From Photobacterium galatheae (GTDB lineage Bacteria > Pseudomonadota > Gammaproteobacteria > Enterobacterales > Vibrionaceae): a stretch of DNA of 64,000 nt. The stretch is from NCBI RefSeq assembly GCF_000695255.1, contig NZ_JMIB01000006.1, forward strand, positions 62,001 to 126,000. Direction: 5' to 3'. Of the stretch, positions 1-9,875 are shown one piece after another (within the stretch, counting starts at the first letter, position 1; each line of letters starts with the position of its first letter). The notes below the pieces were generated by a model. It ran no database searches and had not been told where the DNA came from. It worked only from the letters and a program-made list of their open reading frames with translations. The position numbers were made by a program, and so were the translations under genes.

Positions 1-99
1 ATTCTGCGAAGCACAGGAACCACAACTGGTTTGTTGCTGACAACTCACCGTAATCTGGTTCCTTTCAACGGCAACAACAGTCGCCAGAGAATGCATCAT
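1..99 (-). CDS. rseC: RseC, N-terminal fragment (cut by window edge)
   Basis: Only the first 33 codons lie in the window. They encode a start like SLATVVAVERNQITVSC followed by a Cys cluster (Cys at 20, 26 and 29), which is the N-terminal pattern of RseC/MucC, the inner-membrane protein at the end of the sigma-E operon. The ATG at 99 overlaps the rseB stop codon (ATGA), so translation is probably coupled. A second ATG directly follows. The transmembrane part lies outside the window. The identification rests on position after rseB plus the Cys-rich start. Confidence 0.85.
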   Translation of the reverse strand, partial: MMHSLATVVAVERNQITVSCQQQTSCGSCASQN

Positions 100-1067
100 G
101 GCTTTCCGACTCCATCAAAGGTCACCGACTCAGCAACGCGCCGGGCAGTCGCGGGCGGAATATCCCCGACCACAGTCACCTCTCTATCTTTTAACAGCTG
201 GCTGTGCAGGGTACGACGCCCCTGACGGACCAGTTGTTCCCGCACACTGAAACCATCTGCTGCGGAGACATAAATCGAGAAACTGAACAACCCATCGGTG
301 TACATCTGACTCTCCACCGGTCGCTCTGTCAGCATTAACCGATGCCGGTTATGGGCAATACTTTCAAAGCCCTGCGGCAACCAAGTGACCTGCCAGGATA
401 ACTGAACCTGAGGCTGAGGCGGTAACTGAACAACTTCCGGTAACTTCACCGATTTCAGGTTTTCCAGCACTTCAGCCACTTTATCATTAACGATATAAGA
501 GACCGCACGATACTGCTCCAGTGGCTCACCATCCCGATCCAGCAGGTCTGCCCGCAAAACCAGATGCGTGTGGGTATCCACCCACAACAGATAGGAATAG
601 CGGGCCCCGTCTTTCGGCGCAATACGCACCACATCACAGGCTGTTCCGGCCTCACGCGAGCGCCCCATCGGGATAAAATCATAATATCGCGACAGCTCAA
701 CCACATTACTCCGCATCATTGGCGGTAACGGGGCCACCATCCGGTTACTATCGATCGTAAACGGTTCCAGTCCAGGCTCGAAATAACTGACTTCCTGCCC
801 TCGCTGAATCACCTCTCGCGGCGGGCCACTGAGATAAACCAGATGCGCATAAGTCTGCCCATCTTCTATCGCATGGCGGTAGCGTAATGGCTCAATGCTG
901 TTTTTCTTGATGAGGATGTAAGACACCTCATAATTCAATTGCCGGCTGGCCTTATCCATTTGATGCAACAAAGCCTCTGCAGAAGTTGATGTCTCTTCTT
1001 CCGCAGAGGCTTGCCAAGGCATTACCAGGCTGACCAGTGCCACTACACCGACCAGAATATTCTTCAT
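96..1067 (-). CDS. rseB: RseB, periplasmic sigma-E regulator
   Basis: This 323-residue protein has a Sec signal peptide of about 22 residues ending in QASA. A MucB/RseB lipoprotein-like fold follows (about 25-215), then a smaller C-terminal domain (about 225-320). RseB binds the periplasmic part of RseA and shields it from DegS until mislocalised LPS or outer-membrane signals displace it. Length matches E. coli RseB (318). It lies 14 bases after rseA and overlaps rseC by 4 bases, so it is part of the rpoE-rseA-rseB-rseC operon. Confidence 0.95.
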   Translation of the reverse strand: MKNILVGVVALVSLVMPWQASAEEETSTSAEALLHQMDKASRQLNYEVSYILIKKNSIEPLRYRHAIEDGQTYAHLVYLSGPPREVIQRGQEVSYFEPGLEPFTIDSNRMVAPLPPMMRSNVVELSRYYDFIPMGRSREAGTACDVVRIAPKDGARYSYLLWVDTHTHLVLRADLLDRDGEPLEQYRAVSYIVNDKVAEVLENLKSVKLPEVVQLPPQPQVQLSWQVTWLPQGFESIAHNRHRLMLTERPVESQMYTDGLFSFSIYVSAADGFSVREQLVRQGRRTLHSQLLKDREVTVVGDIPPATARRVAESVTFDGVGKP

Positions 1068-1081
1068 ATCACCGCCACGAA

Positions 1082-1726
1082 TCAGTGTGATTCCAACAGA
1101 GTTCTATCCAGGCTGCCGTCTTCCGCATTCAGGCGTAACTGCAACTCATAATCCTGCAACATCGCATTAATACGGCGGCGTTGCTCCATCAGTTGCGCTT
1201 CGCTTGGCGATTCAGCGTGTGAACGCACAGAATCACGCGTCAGGCTCACAGGTTCAGCAGTTCCGGCAAAAGGAATGGTCTGAAGCACAGGCACATCACG
1301 CTTTGCATCACTCGCAAATGTTGCCTCTTCACCACCGTTATACTGTTGTACGCCGATAATCACTGCCAATGAAACACTGGCTGCCACCGCAACCTGACCA
1401 AATTGAGTCAACCAGGCCGGCATTGAACGCCGTGCCTGCTGAGGGCGGGGCTGCTCGGTCTGTGGCATGCTGACCACATTATCGTTTTGGCCGTTATCAT
1501 TATTGCCTGACAGGCTGTGCGCTGGTTCGTCTTCCAGTGCCATCGCCACCTGACCAGCAATATCCCATCGTGGTTGCCCCGGCGCTTCACCATGCAAAAC
1601 ATCACTCATCAAATGATAAGCCTGCCAGCTTTGCTTTGCGGCGTCATCGACCAGCAGTTGATTAATCACACTCTGATCAACATCTTCGCCATCAAGCAAA
1701 GCCGAGATTTTTTCTTTATCAGCCAT
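1082..1726 (-). CDS. rseA: RseA, anti-sigma-E factor
   Basis: RseA is a single-pass inner-membrane protein whose cytoplasmic N-terminus holds sigma-E. The protein starts MADKEKISALLDGEDVD, matching the anti-sigma domain (about 1-70). One hydrophobic segment follows near residues 95-115 (VAVAASVSLAVIIGV), then a periplasmic tail with a Gln/Arg-rich end. I chose the ATG at 1726 because the only in-frame alternative upstream is a TTG at 1747 that would add seven unrelated residues. The gene is 24 bases after rpoE. It is 214 residues, close to the E. coli length (216). Confidence 0.95.
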   Translation of the reverse strand: MADKEKISALLDGEDVDQSVINQLLVDDAAKQSWQAYHLMSDVLHGEAPGQPRWDIAGQVAMALEDEPAHSLSGNNDNGQNDNVVSMPQTEQPRPQQARRSMPAWLTQFGQVAVAASVSLAVIIGVQQYNGGEEATFASDAKRDVPVLQTIPFAGTAEPVSLTRDSVRSHAESPSEAQLMEQRRRINAMLQDYELQLRLNAEDGSLDRTLLESH

Positions 1727-1750
1727 CTTTGTCACCGTTTGGCCCAAATA

Positions 1751-2329
1751 TTAGCGCTGCATCAGGGGAGTGATCCGTTTTTCGACCGCCTCCCGCGCCC
1801 GGAAAATACGAGAACGTACCGTACCAACCGGACAGCCCATGACTTCAGCAATTTCTTCGTAACTCAATCCCTCAAGTTCACGAAGCGTAATTGCAGTCTT
1901 CAAATCATCCGGGAGGCTTTCTATGGTACTGAATACCACCCGCTTCAATTCATCTGACAACATTTGGTTCTCAGGGTTCGAAATTTCTTTCAGGGCACCG
2001 CCATTTTCATAATATTCGGCCTCCTCCGCATCCACATCGGTGGCCGGCGGCCGTCGCCCCTGAGCAACTAAATGGTTTTTTGCTGTATTGACAGCAATAC
2101 GATACAGCCAGGTATAAAATGCGCTTTCCCCACGAAAAGACGGCAGCGCCCGGTAAGCCTTAATAAAAGCTTCCTGCGCCACATCCGGCACATCACCGGC
2201 GTTGCCGACATAACGGGCAATCAGGTTACAAACCTTATTCTGGTATTTCACAACCAGCAAATTAAAGGCTTGTTTGTCCCCTCGTTGTACTCGCTCTATC
2301 AGTACCTGGTCAGTTAACGGCTCGCTCAT
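1751..2329 (-). CDS. rpoE: RNA polymerase sigma-E factor RpoE
   Basis: This 192-residue ECF sigma factor directs envelope-stress transcription. It begins MSEPLTDQVLIERVQ. Region 2 (including DVPDVAQEAFIKAYRAL) and region 4 with its helix-turn-helix (LSYEEIAEVMGCPVGTVRSR) are plain. The frame stays open 27 codons upstream, but the conserved family start is the ATG at 2329, with GAGGAG about 12 bases before it. First gene of the rpoE-rseABC operon and divergent from nadB, as in E. coli. Expression should be autoregulated through the sigma-E promoter at 2454-2482. Confidence 0.97.
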   Translation of the reverse strand: MSEPLTDQVLIERVQRGDKQAFNLLVVKYQNKVCNLIARYVGNAGDVPDVAQEAFIKAYRALPSFRGESAFYTWLYRIAVNTAKNHLVAQGRRPPATDVDAEEAEYYENGGALKEISNPENQMLSDELKRVVFSTIESLPDDLKTAITLRELEGLSYEEIAEVMGCPVGTVRSRIFRAREAVEKRITPLMQR

Positions 2330-2453
2330 TCGAGCGTGTACTCCTCTGTCTGTGACAAGGTCATCCTGTTCTGAATGGCATAAAGATGGCTTCAAATAAA
2401 TCACCCTCACTTCAGAACCGTTTATATTCTATGGACATAGAAGCCTAAAGAAC

Positions 2454-2482
2454 TAGAGACCCCAAAAAAAGCGCAAAGTTCC
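2454..2482 (-). promoter_or_regulatory. Sigma-E-type promoter of the rpoE operon
   Basis: Read on the minus strand, there is a -35 GGAACTT (2482-2476), a 15-base spacer containing a T run, and a -10 GTCTCTA (2460-2454). This matches the sigma-E consensus (GGAACTT, about 15-17 bases, GTCnnA) very well and predicts transcription starting near 2447, about 118 bases before the rpoE start codon. It would give positive autoregulation, as in E. coli. Confidence 0.85.
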
Positions 2483-2654
2483 ATGCACACCATACTGACT
2501 CAGCCGTTTGCGCGCAACTGCCTAAATTTTGACAGTTGAACCATGCGGCAGTGAATGGCAAAAATGCAAACTCAGTGCTCGCACCATCAAAAAAGTCCCA
2601 CCAAAACGGTTTTTTGATAATATAGCGAGCTTACCACAGGGATATGAGATCAAT

Positions 2655-4274
2655 ATGAAAGAGAACCGAGAACACAGTTGCGACGTCCTGGTCATCGGTA
2701 GTGGCGCTGCAGGCCTGTCTCTGGCACTGCGTCTTGCTCCGATGTGTCAAGTGCTTGTCCTGAGTAAAGGCCCACGGAGTGAAGGTTCGACCTACTATGC
2801 CCAAGGCGGTATCGCCGCGGTCTTTGATGAAACGGACAGTGTGGACTCTCATGTTGAAGATACTCAGATTGCCGGTGCCCATTTATGCGATGAAGACGTG
2901 GTTCGTTTTATTGCGGAAAATGCCCGCGACTGCGTGCAATGGCTGATTGATGCCGGGGTACCGTTTGATCAGGAAGATAACAGTACGGATGCTCAACCAC
3001 GTTACCATCTGACCCGCGAAGGCGGACACAGCCACCGCAGAATCCTACATGCAGCCGATGCCACCGGCATGGCCATGCAGATGTCACTGCAGGACAACGT
3101 CCATAATCACCCGAACATTCAGGTGCTGGAACGCCATAACGCGCTGGATTTAATCACCAGTCACAAGCTGGGTCAGACTGAACAGCCAAACCGCGTTCTC
3201 GGAGCCTACATCTGGAACCGCCAGCGCGAATCCGTCGAGACCGTACGTGCAAAATTTGTCGTGCTGGCCACTGGCGGTGCCTCCAAAGTGTACCAGTACA
3301 CCTCCAATCCAGACGTTTCTTCCGGCGACGGAATCGCCATGGCCTGGCGGGCCGGATGCCGGGTCGCAAACCTGGAATTCAACCAGTTTCACCCAACCTG
3401 TCTGTTCCACCCAGAGGCCCGCAACTTCCTGTTAACCGAGGCACTGCGCGGTGAAGGCGCTTACTTACGTCGTCCGGACGGTTCTCGTTTTATGCCTGAT
3501 TTTGACGAGCGTGCCGAACTGGCTCCCCGGGATGTGGTCGCTCGTGCCATCGACTATGAGATGAAGCGGCTAGGTGTAGACTGTATGTACCTGGATATCA
3601 GTCACAAACCGGCAGATTTCGTCACCAAACACTTTCCGACCATTTATGAGAAACTGCTGACCTACGGCATCGACATCACGACAGATCCGATCCCGGTTGT
3701 GCCAGCAGCCCACTACACCTGTGGCGGTGTGATGGTGAACAAACAAGGCCAGACAGATCTGACCGGTTTGTATGCGATTGGTGAAGTCAGCTACACCGGC
3801 CTGCATGGCGCAAACCGGATGGCCTCGAACTCACTGCTGGAATGTGTCGTCTATGCCTGGTCGGCCGCAAACCATATCAGCGAGCACATGAGTGACGTCA
3901 AACTCCCGGCATCACTGCCGCTGTGGGATGAAAGTAAAGTCACCAACTCCGATGAAGAAGTTGTCATTCAGCACAACTGGCATGAGTTACGCCTCTTTAT
4001 GTGGGACTACGTTGGCATCGTTCGGACCACCAAACGTCTGGAACGTGCCATGCGTCGTATTCAGTTGCTGAAGCAGGAAATCGACGAGTACTACAGCAAC
4101 TTCCGGGTTTCAAATAACCTGCTGGAACTACGGAATCTGGTGCAGGTCGCAGAGCTGATAGTTCATTGTGCACTGGCGCGGAAAGAAAGCCGGGGCCTGC
4201 ACTACACACTGGATTACCCAGAGATGCTGGAAACCCTGTCGCCGACCATTCTGGATCCGCATCAAACAAAATAA
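2655..4274 (+). CDS. nadB: L-aspartate oxidase NadB
   Basis: NadB is the FAD enzyme that oxidises L-aspartate to iminoaspartate, first step of de novo NAD synthesis. The 539-residue chain starts [20 protein letters not shown], giving the FAD-binding GSGAAG at residues 13-18, followed by [12 protein letters not shown] and [16 protein letters not shown] of the succinate dehydrogenase/fumarate reductase flavoprotein family. Length equals E. coli NadB (540). The frame is open 42 codons upstream without family similarity, so the ATG at 2655 is preferred. It is divergent from rpoE, the usual arrangement. Confidence 0.97.
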   Translation: MKENREHSCDVLVIGSGAAGLSLALRLAPMCQVLVLSKGPRSEGSTYYAQGGIAAVFDETDSVDSHVEDTQIAGAHLCDEDVVRFIAENARDCVQWLIDAGVPFDQEDNSTDAQPRYHLTREGGHSHRRILHAADATGMAMQMSLQDNVHNHPNIQVLERHNALDLITSHKLGQTEQPNRVLGAYIWNRQRESVETVRAKFVVLATGGASKVYQYTSNPDVSSGDGIAMAWRAGCRVANLEFNQFHPTCLFHPEARNFLLTEALRGEGAYLRRPDGSRFMPDFDERAELAPRDVVARAIDYEMKRLGVDCMYLDISHKPADFVTKHFPTIYEKLLTYGIDITTDPIPVVPAAHYTCGGVMVNKQGQTDLTGLYAIGEVSYTGLHGANRMASNSLLECVVYAWSAANHISEHMSDVKLPASLPLWDESKVTNSDEEVVIQHNWHELRLFMWDYVGIVRTTKRLERAMRRIQLLKQEIDEYYSNFRVSNNLLELRNLVQVAELIVHCALARKESRGLHYTLDYPEMLETLSPTILDPHQTK

Positions 4275-4324
4275 CCTGTTTCGTCCTGACATCGATTGAC
4301 ACATATTCAGGACGGGTCAGCCAT

Positions 4325-4355
4325 AAAAAAACGGGAGCCTTCGTGGCTCCCGTTT
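4325..4355. terminator. Bidirectional terminator between nadB and the chemoreceptor gene
   Basis: A perfect 9-base stem ACGGGAGCC/GGCTCCCGT with loop TTCGT (4331-4353) is flanked by an A run on the left and T-rich sequence on the right. It sits between convergent genes and could serve both strands. Confidence 0.85.
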
Positions 4356-4377
4356 CCGTTTACAACATCCGTCAGAC

Positions 4378-6204
4378 TTAAACTTTAAACACTTTAATGG
4401 CCGCAGCCAGTGTACCGGCCTGTTGCGAGACCGACTGTGCCGCCTGCACATTTTCCTGCACAATGGTGACATTGCTGTTTGTCACATCCCGGATAGAAAC
4501 CACACGCTCACCAATATCCTCAGACACATAGCTTTGCTGCTCGACAGCGGCGGCAATCTGAGTGCTGCTTTCCAGGATTTGCTGCATATCCGCGATAATC
4601 GTATTAATTTTTGCTTCCGCGCTGTCAGCCTGAGCAACGCTCTGCTCGCCCAGCGAACGACAATGCTCAATATGGCCAACCACCTGTTCGGTCTGCTGTT
4701 GCAGTGAACTGATGATCGAGGTGATTTCCTGTGTCGATTGCTGTGTACGCATCGCCAGTGAGCGTACTTCATCGGCAACCACTGCAAACCCCCGCCCCTG
4801 TTCACCGGCACGGGCCGCTTCAATTGCTGCATTCAGAGCCAGCAGGTTGGTTTGCTCAGCGATATTTTTAATCACATCGACCACAGAACCGATACTCTCC
4901 GACAACCCAGAAAGGCTTGAAACTTCCTCGCTGCTTTGTGCCAGACCGGATGAAAGCTGGTAAATACGCGAACGCGTTTCCACAACTTCAGCCAGACCCT
5001 GTGATGCCTCATCATGACTGCGAGCCGTATGCGAAGCAGCCTGCTGAGTACTGCTCGCCACTTCACAAATCGAGGCACGCATTTCCGTACTGGCCGTGGC
5101 CACAGAATCACTGTCTGCCAACTGAGCGGCCAGAGCATGTTCCGCATCCTGGCTCCGCCCTTGTAGCTGGGAAGAAGCTGCACCAAGCTCAGACACGGCT
5201 GACTGTACCTCACTCACTAGCTGACGCAGGCTGTTCAGCAGATAGTTAAAATGTGTCCCCATTTCCGCCAGCTCATCATGACCAGAGGTGTCGGCATGCA
5301 AAGTCAGGTCATGACGGGTAGCAATCCGGTTCATCAGACCGCTCAGCCGTTCAACCGGACGCAGAATGGAAACACTGATTCGCCAGGACAGCACGATCAC
5401 TGTGGCAATAATCGCGATGACCACCAGCCAGGTAAATCGGGAGATCGTGGCATTCACAGCAACCGCTTCTTTATCCAGCTTCTGCTGCATCTGAGAAAAC
5501 TCAGCTTCAACCTGATGAGACTGCGCACGAATCTGACCTCTCAGACCCTCTTTATGACTGAGGCCAATGACTGTTTTCTGAGCGACAAACTGATCGAACG
5601 ACTGTTGAAAGTCGCGATATACCGAACCCATACCGGCCGTTAACTGATCTTGATAGGCTTCCTGATAGCGCTGATATTCCGCAAGCAGAGCTTTATCATC
5701 TGTGGTCGCAAAAAGCTTGGCCGTCAGCACAATCTGATACGCTTCCAGCGACAGCGTACCGTCCGACGCCAGCGTAATTAAATGATCACCTTTCTCATAA
5801 AGGTCCTGATACATTCCTTCAGACAGTTTCAGTCCCAGTGACTGATAACCGGCCACCAGATCTTGCATGCCATGATGGTAGCTTGCCATCTGCTCAGGCA
5901 ACGTATTAACCTGCGGCAGCGAAATCGACAGAAAAACCAAGTCATTTTTCAGGGATTCAAGCTGACGCGAAAATTTCTCAATATTCCCATTGAATGTCTG
6001 AAGATATTTCACGTCCATACGCGCCAGAAAATCTTTTTCATTGCGCCTGAGGTTCAGCAAAGTTACTTCCAGCTTATCAATTTGCCCTTTTGCGGTTTCA
6101 ATCTTTGCGAATTGCTGATTACTGTAACTATTGATACCGATCAGTAAAAAAATCGCGGCAACCGTTAACCCTGCCAACCCCAGTAACTTATGTCTGATTT
6201 TCAT
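4378..6204 (-). CDS. Methyl-accepting chemotaxis protein with an HBM-type sensor
   Basis: This 608-residue chemoreceptor has a transmembrane helix near 9-27, a periplasmic helical domain (about 35-260), a second membrane helix ([15 protein letters not shown]), a HAMP domain, then a long cytoplasmic signalling coiled coil. The conserved hairpin tip ([20 protein letters not shown]) lies near residues 445-480. The periplasmic start ([19 protein letters not shown]) matches the helical bimodular (HBM) sensor family; some HBM receptors bind organic acids, but the ligand here is unknown. The ATG at 6204 is preferred over an upstream TTG, with GAGGGA ahead of it. Monocistronic. Confidence 0.9.
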   Translation of the reverse strand: MKIRHKLLGLAGLTVAAIFLLIGINSYSNQQFAKIETAKGQIDKLEVTLLNLRRNEKDFLARMDVKYLQTFNGNIEKFSRQLESLKNDLVFLSISLPQVNTLPEQMASYHHGMQDLVAGYQSLGLKLSEGMYQDLYEKGDHLITLASDGTLSLEAYQIVLTAKLFATTDDKALLAEYQRYQEAYQDQLTAGMGSVYRDFQQSFDQFVAQKTVIGLSHKEGLRGQIRAQSHQVEAEFSQMQQKLDKEAVAVNATISRFTWLVVIAIIATVIVLSWRISVSILRPVERLSGLMNRIATRHDLTLHADTSGHDELAEMGTHFNYLLNSLRQLVSEVQSAVSELGAASSQLQGRSQDAEHALAAQLADSDSVATASTEMRASICEVASSTQQAASHTARSHDEASQGLAEVVETRSRIYQLSSGLAQSSEEVSSLSGLSESIGSVVDVIKNIAEQTNLLALNAAIEAARAGEQGRGFAVVADEVRSLAMRTQQSTQEITSIISSLQQQTEQVVGHIEHCRSLGEQSVAQADSAEAKINTIIADMQQILESSTQIAAAVEQQSYVSEDIGERVVSIRDVTNSNVTIVQENVQAAQSVSQQAGTLAAAIKVFKV

Positions 6205-6420
6205 GACATTGTATTCCCTCAAAAGATATCTTTGCGAAATTCCATCTGCGTGAATTCCAAGGTTGATATTATAAATTTCTAATAATGTAATTACACAATA
6301 AGAACGTCAGACACGTACGCTATCCTGAGGAATTTGCGCAACAGATGCGCAGGACTTATGTCAAAACTTGAAATGCATTCCAAGTTTTCACCTGCCAAAC
6401 CTCACAGCCAAAGTCTATGA

Positions 6421-6855
6421 CTAGGCCAATCGGCAGAACAGGCTCAGTCGGCGGAAGTCGGAATCTGTACAGGCATCCCGACAGATCACCAGGCGACGGA
6501 CTTGTTGAGCGTCTTCCAATTCCATCACCAGCAAGTAAGGTGTGAACAAAAGGACATGAGATAATCGCCACTTTCGGTTTTGCCAAGCCAGTTGCTGATC
6601 CGAAAAGAGAACGAGGCGACCTTTGAGTTGCGCAGTCTGGTTACCGACTTTCACATATTCTGGCCAGAGCCAGAGAAACATCAGCCATACCCAGGGCAGT
6701 GGCAACACATCAACCACGACCAAAGTGATCAGCAAGCCTGCCGCCATCAGGTAAGCCCCGGTTAAGGCGACAAGCAAAGCATCAGAAGGAAAGATATTCA
6801 GATTAGCGAAGCTTACTCTTGTTGTGGGCAACAATTTTGTCCACCATTGCTGCAT
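6421..6855 (-). CDS. ygfX: YgfX/CptA-family small membrane protein
   Basis: About 144 residues with two membrane helices near the N-terminus (about 24-60, including a Trp-rich LPWVWLMFLWLW), then a soluble tail with the WxxRKWRL-like pattern of YgfX. In E. coli this protein is paired with SdhE; it was described as a toxin acting on cytoskeletal proteins, an activity that remains debated. It overlaps the 3' end of sdhE by 53 bases if the ATG at 6855 is used. A TTG at 6834 would shorten the overlap, so the start is uncertain. Confidence 0.8.
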   Translation of the reverse strand: MQQWWTKLLPTTRVSFANLNIFPSDALLVALTGAYLMAAGLLITLVVVDVLPLPWVWLMFLWLWPEYVKVGNQTAQLKGRLVLFSDQQLAWQNRKWRLSHVLLFTPYLLVMELEDAQQVRRLVICRDACTDSDFRRLSLFCRLA

Positions 6856-7063
6856 GGACTGGGTTACTGCTGTTCCCGTGTTCCATCAGCCAATTAAACA
6901 AATCAGGATCATCACAAGTCAGCAGAGACACAAAATCCTGGCATTCCTGAGGGCTCAGATCATCAAAGCACTCTTCAAAGAACGGCAAGAGGATCACATC
7001 CAGCTCCAGCATGCCCCGGCGGCAGGCCCACCTAATTCGTGCTTTATCGTTGGCACCTATCAT
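6803..7063 (-). CDS. sdhE: SdhE, FAD assembly factor for succinate dehydrogenase
   Basis: This 86-residue cytoplasmic protein helps attach FAD covalently to SdhA/FrdA. The diagnostic RGxxE-type motif is visible (WACRRGMLELD, about residues 11-21), followed by PFFEE and LLTCDDPDLFNWLM. The start at 7063 (MIGANDKARIRW) matches the family start, with GAGG about 10 bases upstream. It overlaps ygfX downstream and faces ygfZ across a 227-base divergent region, as in E. coli. Confidence 0.95.
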   Translation of the reverse strand: MIGANDKARIRWACRRGMLELDVILLPFFEECFDDLSPQECQDFVSLLTCDDPDLFNWLMEHGNSSNPVHAAMVDKIVAHNKSKLR

Positions 7064-7290
7064 TTCCAACCTCAACTCCTGTTGGTGTATATACTGCGGC
7101 AATACTACCAGCCTGACCGGCCGCCGCCTATCAGCACAAGCAGGCGGCACAGTAAAATGAGAGCTGGTCGAAATAATCCCTGACCTCTCAGGGCAAGTAT
7201 TGAAGACTGCTGGCTGACAAAATCCAGCCAGAGCGATAACATAGCGCTATTCGGTGCCTTTCTGAGGGTAACCCGTCCCCTCATTCAACA

Positions 7291-8286
7291 ATGGATACGA
7301 TGATGAGTACCTGGTCTGAAACTTTGCAATTCGACAAAATCCCGCTGACCGCGAATACCCCAATGCCTTCCCTTGCCCTGATCGATCTCAGCAGCTGGGG
7401 ACTGGTGACGCTGGTTGGCCCAGACAGCATTTCATACCTGCAGGGACAAGTGACCTGTGACGTCGTCTCGCTGGCACCCAATCAGTCAACGCTGGGTGCC
7501 CATTGTGATGCCAAAGGGAAAATGCGGACAATTTTTCGTCTGTTCCACCATCAGGATGGACTCGGCTGGTTTCAGCGTCAGAGCGTGATGGACACTCAAT
7601 TACCGGAATTGAAAAAGTACGCCATTTTCTCGAAAACCACCATCGAGGCCAGTCAGGACATTCTGCTGGGACTGGCAGGTGAGCAGGCAAGCGCGATGAT
7701 CGATCAGCTTGCTGGCGGAGAAGGCGATGTACGCCCGCTGCCAAACGGTACTGCCGTCAAGATAGATGATCAGCGCTGGCTGCTGGCCGTCGATACTGAA
7801 ACGGCGAACGCGATTGCAGCTAAAGTTGCCGGCTCCGCAATTCTGTCTGATGATTCACTGTGGGATCTCTATGATATCCGCTTGGGTATTCCCCGAATCG
7901 AATCCGGAACTGAGCTTGAATTCATCCCTCAGTCACTGAATCTACAGGCGCTGGACGCGATCAGTTTCAAAAAAGGCTGTTATACCGGTCAGGAAACCGT
8001 TGCTCGTGCCAAATGGCGTGGTATCAATAAACGCGCGATGTATTTGCTCACCGGACCCGCAACCCATTGTCCAAAAACTGGTGACGTGCTGGAACGCAGT
8101 GTCGGTGAGAACTGGCGCAAAGGCGGCACCGTGATTGCCGGCTATGCGTTCAGCGATGGTGAAGCCATTGCGCTGGTGGTTCTGCCGAATGATCTGGAGG
8201 AAGGAACCACTTTCCGTCTGGCGGCCGAGCCTGAAGGCCAGTGGTTGCAACAGCCGCTGCCCTACTCCCTGGATGAAGAGGCGTAA
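7291..8286 (+). CDS. ygfZ: YgfZ, folate-binding iron-sulfur/tRNA-modification helper
   Basis: This 331-residue homologue of the glycine cleavage T-protein fold carries the YgfZ signature KGCYTGQE at about residues 227-234, including its functional Cys. Members bind tetrahydrofolate and support Fe-S enzymes such as MiaB. The start is ambiguous between ATG codons at 7291, 7300 and 7303. Its stop codon overlaps the next gene's ATG by one base, so the two are probably co-translated. It is divergent from sdhE. Confidence 0.93.
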   Translation: MDTMMSTWSETLQFDKIPLTANTPMPSLALIDLSSWGLVTLVGPDSISYLQGQVTCDVVSLAPNQSTLGAHCDAKGKMRTIFRLFHHQDGLGWFQRQSVMDTQLPELKKYAIFSKTTIEASQDILLGLAGEQASAMIDQLAGGEGDVRPLPNGTAVKIDDQRWLLAVDTETANAIAAKVAGSAILSDDSLWDLYDIRLGIPRIESGTELEFIPQSLNLQALDAISFKKGCYTGQETVARAKWRGINKRAMYLLTGPATHCPKTGDVLERSVGENWRKGGTVIAGYAFSDGEAIALVVLPNDLEEGTTFRLAAEPEGQWLQQPLPYSLDEEA

Positions 8287-8750
8287 TGTTCGATACGCCG
8301 GTCACTCGCTACCTGCAGCAGGAAGGCATTGACTTCCTGCTGCTGACTCACAGCAAACCCGCCCGTACCATCGAAGAGGCTGCGGAAGCGCGCGGGGTCG
8401 AGCCTGAAAAAATGGTTAAATCGATTTTGCTGCGGGATATGGGTGGTTTTCATGTCCTGGCCTGCGTGCCAGGCACCAGACAGGTCGATCCCAAAAAAGT
8501 CCGGGCCCTGTTTGCATGCCGCCGTATGACCTGCGCAGATGCCAGAGACGTCGAAAGCGTCACAGGTCTGGTCATCGGCACCGTCGCCCCTATCGGGCTC
8601 AAACAAAGATTGCCCGTGGTATTCGACCATTCTCTGGTTCATTACCAGCGCGTCAATATCAGCAGCGGCGATCGCATGGCCGGTATTGAACTCGCAATGC
8701 AGGATTTAGTCCAGTTGTGTGCCCCAATGTACGGTGACATTTGCCGGTAA
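8286..8750 (+). CDS. YbaK/EbsC-family aminoacyl-tRNA deacylase-like protein
   Basis: A 154-residue protein of the YbaK/ProX fold, which hydrolyses mischarged aminoacyl-tRNAs in trans. Family features are the N-terminal HSKPARTIEEAAEARGV, then EKMVKSILLRDMGG with its conserved Lys, and GTVAPIG with FDHSLV towards the end. The exact tRNA substrate cannot be told from sequence. The start codon overlaps the ygfZ stop by one base (TAATG). Confidence 0.85.
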   Translation: MFDTPVTRYLQQEGIDFLLLTHSKPARTIEEAAEARGVEPEKMVKSILLRDMGGFHVLACVPGTRQVDPKKVRALFACRRMTCADARDVESVTGLVIGTVAPIGLKQRLPVVFDHSLVHYQRVNISSGDRMAGIELAMQDLVQLCAPMYGDICR

Positions 8751-9220
8751 CCGTCAACAACGTTAGCGGCTCATTTGCGTAAGCATGCATCTTTTCCCTC
8801 ATAAAACGCAGAGATCGGAGCAGTCGTTACAACTAGCAGATCATACTTTTTTATCTGCGTTTAGCCCTTTTTTCACATCATCAATAACCACATTCATTCC
8901 TCAGAGAAATAGTAAAAAAGTTTGATCCCCAAGCGCACTCATGAGTTAAAGCACTGATAAACATAAGAAACAGCTAAAATAAAGACCATTTCAGGCTTTC
9001 CCCGAACCTCTTCCTATCATGGCTATCCATACAAGACTTCAGAGTTTTATCCTGTATTGTTCTTATTTTGACAAAATTATTTAAATCAAGATCTCATTTT
9101 ACATAAACATTATGCTGTGAATATCACAATTATTTCACACTTGATTCCCTATAATGCCCCCGGTCCGAACACGAAGACACGAAGAACACATAAAAATTTA
9201 AGGCAAGGTTGCTCATCATT
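8751..9220. other. 470-base AT-rich intergenic stretch
   Basis: I see no gene here. Near the right end there is a good -10 (TATAAT at 9150-9155), probably serving the small gene at 9221, although no convincing -35 lies 17 bases upstream. Just before it is a TCACA/TGTGA-rich stretch, but the half sites are spaced wrongly for CRP. The long leader could hold a small RNA; I recognise none. Confidence 0.4.
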
Positions 9221-9424
9221 ATGCGCATGTTTAAACAGTACATCCCCAAGATGGTTGCAAAGCACGTCAGCAGGCTATTCAGCGGACGACTTTATATCGA
9301 CGGCCGGGGGGGATATGAATTTGATAATGGATTATTGAAAATCCCAACGCGAGCAGAACGGCGTCATTTTGACACCGTCAAAGAAGTCAATCAGGAGATC
9401 CGCCGCCTGAAAGAGGCCGCGTAA
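9221..9424 (+). CDS. Small conserved protein of unknown function
   Basis: A 67-residue basic protein starting MRMFKQYIPKMVAKHVSRL, with a central GRLYIDGRGGYEFDNG and a charged C-terminal helix (EVNQEIRRLKEAA). I recall similar short proteins in other Vibrionaceae but know no function. AAGGCAAGG lies 13-20 bases before the ATG at 9221; an ATG at 9227 is also possible. A promoter-like TATAAT is 66 bases upstream. No signal peptide or membrane segment is visible. Confidence 0.7.
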   Translation: MRMFKQYIPKMVAKHVSRLFSGRLYIDGRGGYEFDNGLLKIPTRAERRHFDTVKEVNQEIRRLKEAA

Positions 9425-9434
9425 TCGACATGAT

Positions 9435-9456
9435 CAGGCCGGTCACTGCCGGCCTG
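9435..9456. terminator. Hairpin between convergent genes
   Basis: A perfect 8-base inverted repeat CAGGCCGG/CCGGCCTG with loop TCACTG lies between the stop of the small gene and the stop of gcvH. There is no T run, so it may only stabilise 3' ends. Confidence 0.5.
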
Positions 9457-9482
9457 CAGGCAATCGCCACCAGACAGGAGGC

Positions 9483-9875
9483 TTATTCTTCCTCTTGTGT
9501 CAGCTCCTGATAGGTCGCGGCATCCAACAATTCATCAAGTTCACTTTCATCATCCGCTTTGATCTGAAACAGCCAGCCATCACCATATGGATCGTTGTTG
9601 ACCAGTTCCGGAGCCAGCTCCAGATCTTCATTGATCGCAATGATTACGCCAGATAAAGGCGCATAAACATCAGAAGCGGCTTTCACCGACTCCGCAACCG
9701 CACATTCATCGCCAGCTTCCGTGGTACTGTCCACATCCGGCAAATCCACAAAAACCATGTCACCCAACAGTTCCTGAGCATGATCGCTGATCCCGACGGT
9801 ATAAACGCCATCCCCATCGGGACGTACCCATTCGTGAGTATTCGTATATTTCAGTTCAGAAGGAATGTGACTCAT
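9483..9875 (-). CDS. gcvH: Glycine cleavage system H protein
   Basis: GcvH is the lipoyl carrier that shuttles the aminomethyl group between GcvP, GcvT and Lpd. The 130-residue protein starts [17 protein letters not shown] and carries the lipoylated Lys in [15 protein letters not shown] (about residue 65). AAGGAA precedes the chosen ATG. It lies immediately after ubiI as in E. coli, where the order is ubiI-gcvT-gcvH-gcvP, but here neither gcvT nor gcvP is present in the window. A terminator (10019-10043) separates it from ubiI, so it has its own leader. I see no glycine riboswitch motif in that leader. Confidence 0.95.
   Translation of the reverse strand: MSHIPSELKYTNTHEWVRPDGDGVYTVGISDHAQELLGDMVFVDLPDVDSTTEAGDECAVAESVKAASDVYAPLSGVIIAINEDLELAPELVNNDPYGDGWLFQIKADDESELDELLDAATYQELTQEEE

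Noticed and set aside
9112..9136. TGTGA and TCACA half sites upstream of the small gene at 9221
   Set aside because: The half sites are only 3 bases apart instead of the 6 needed for CRP.
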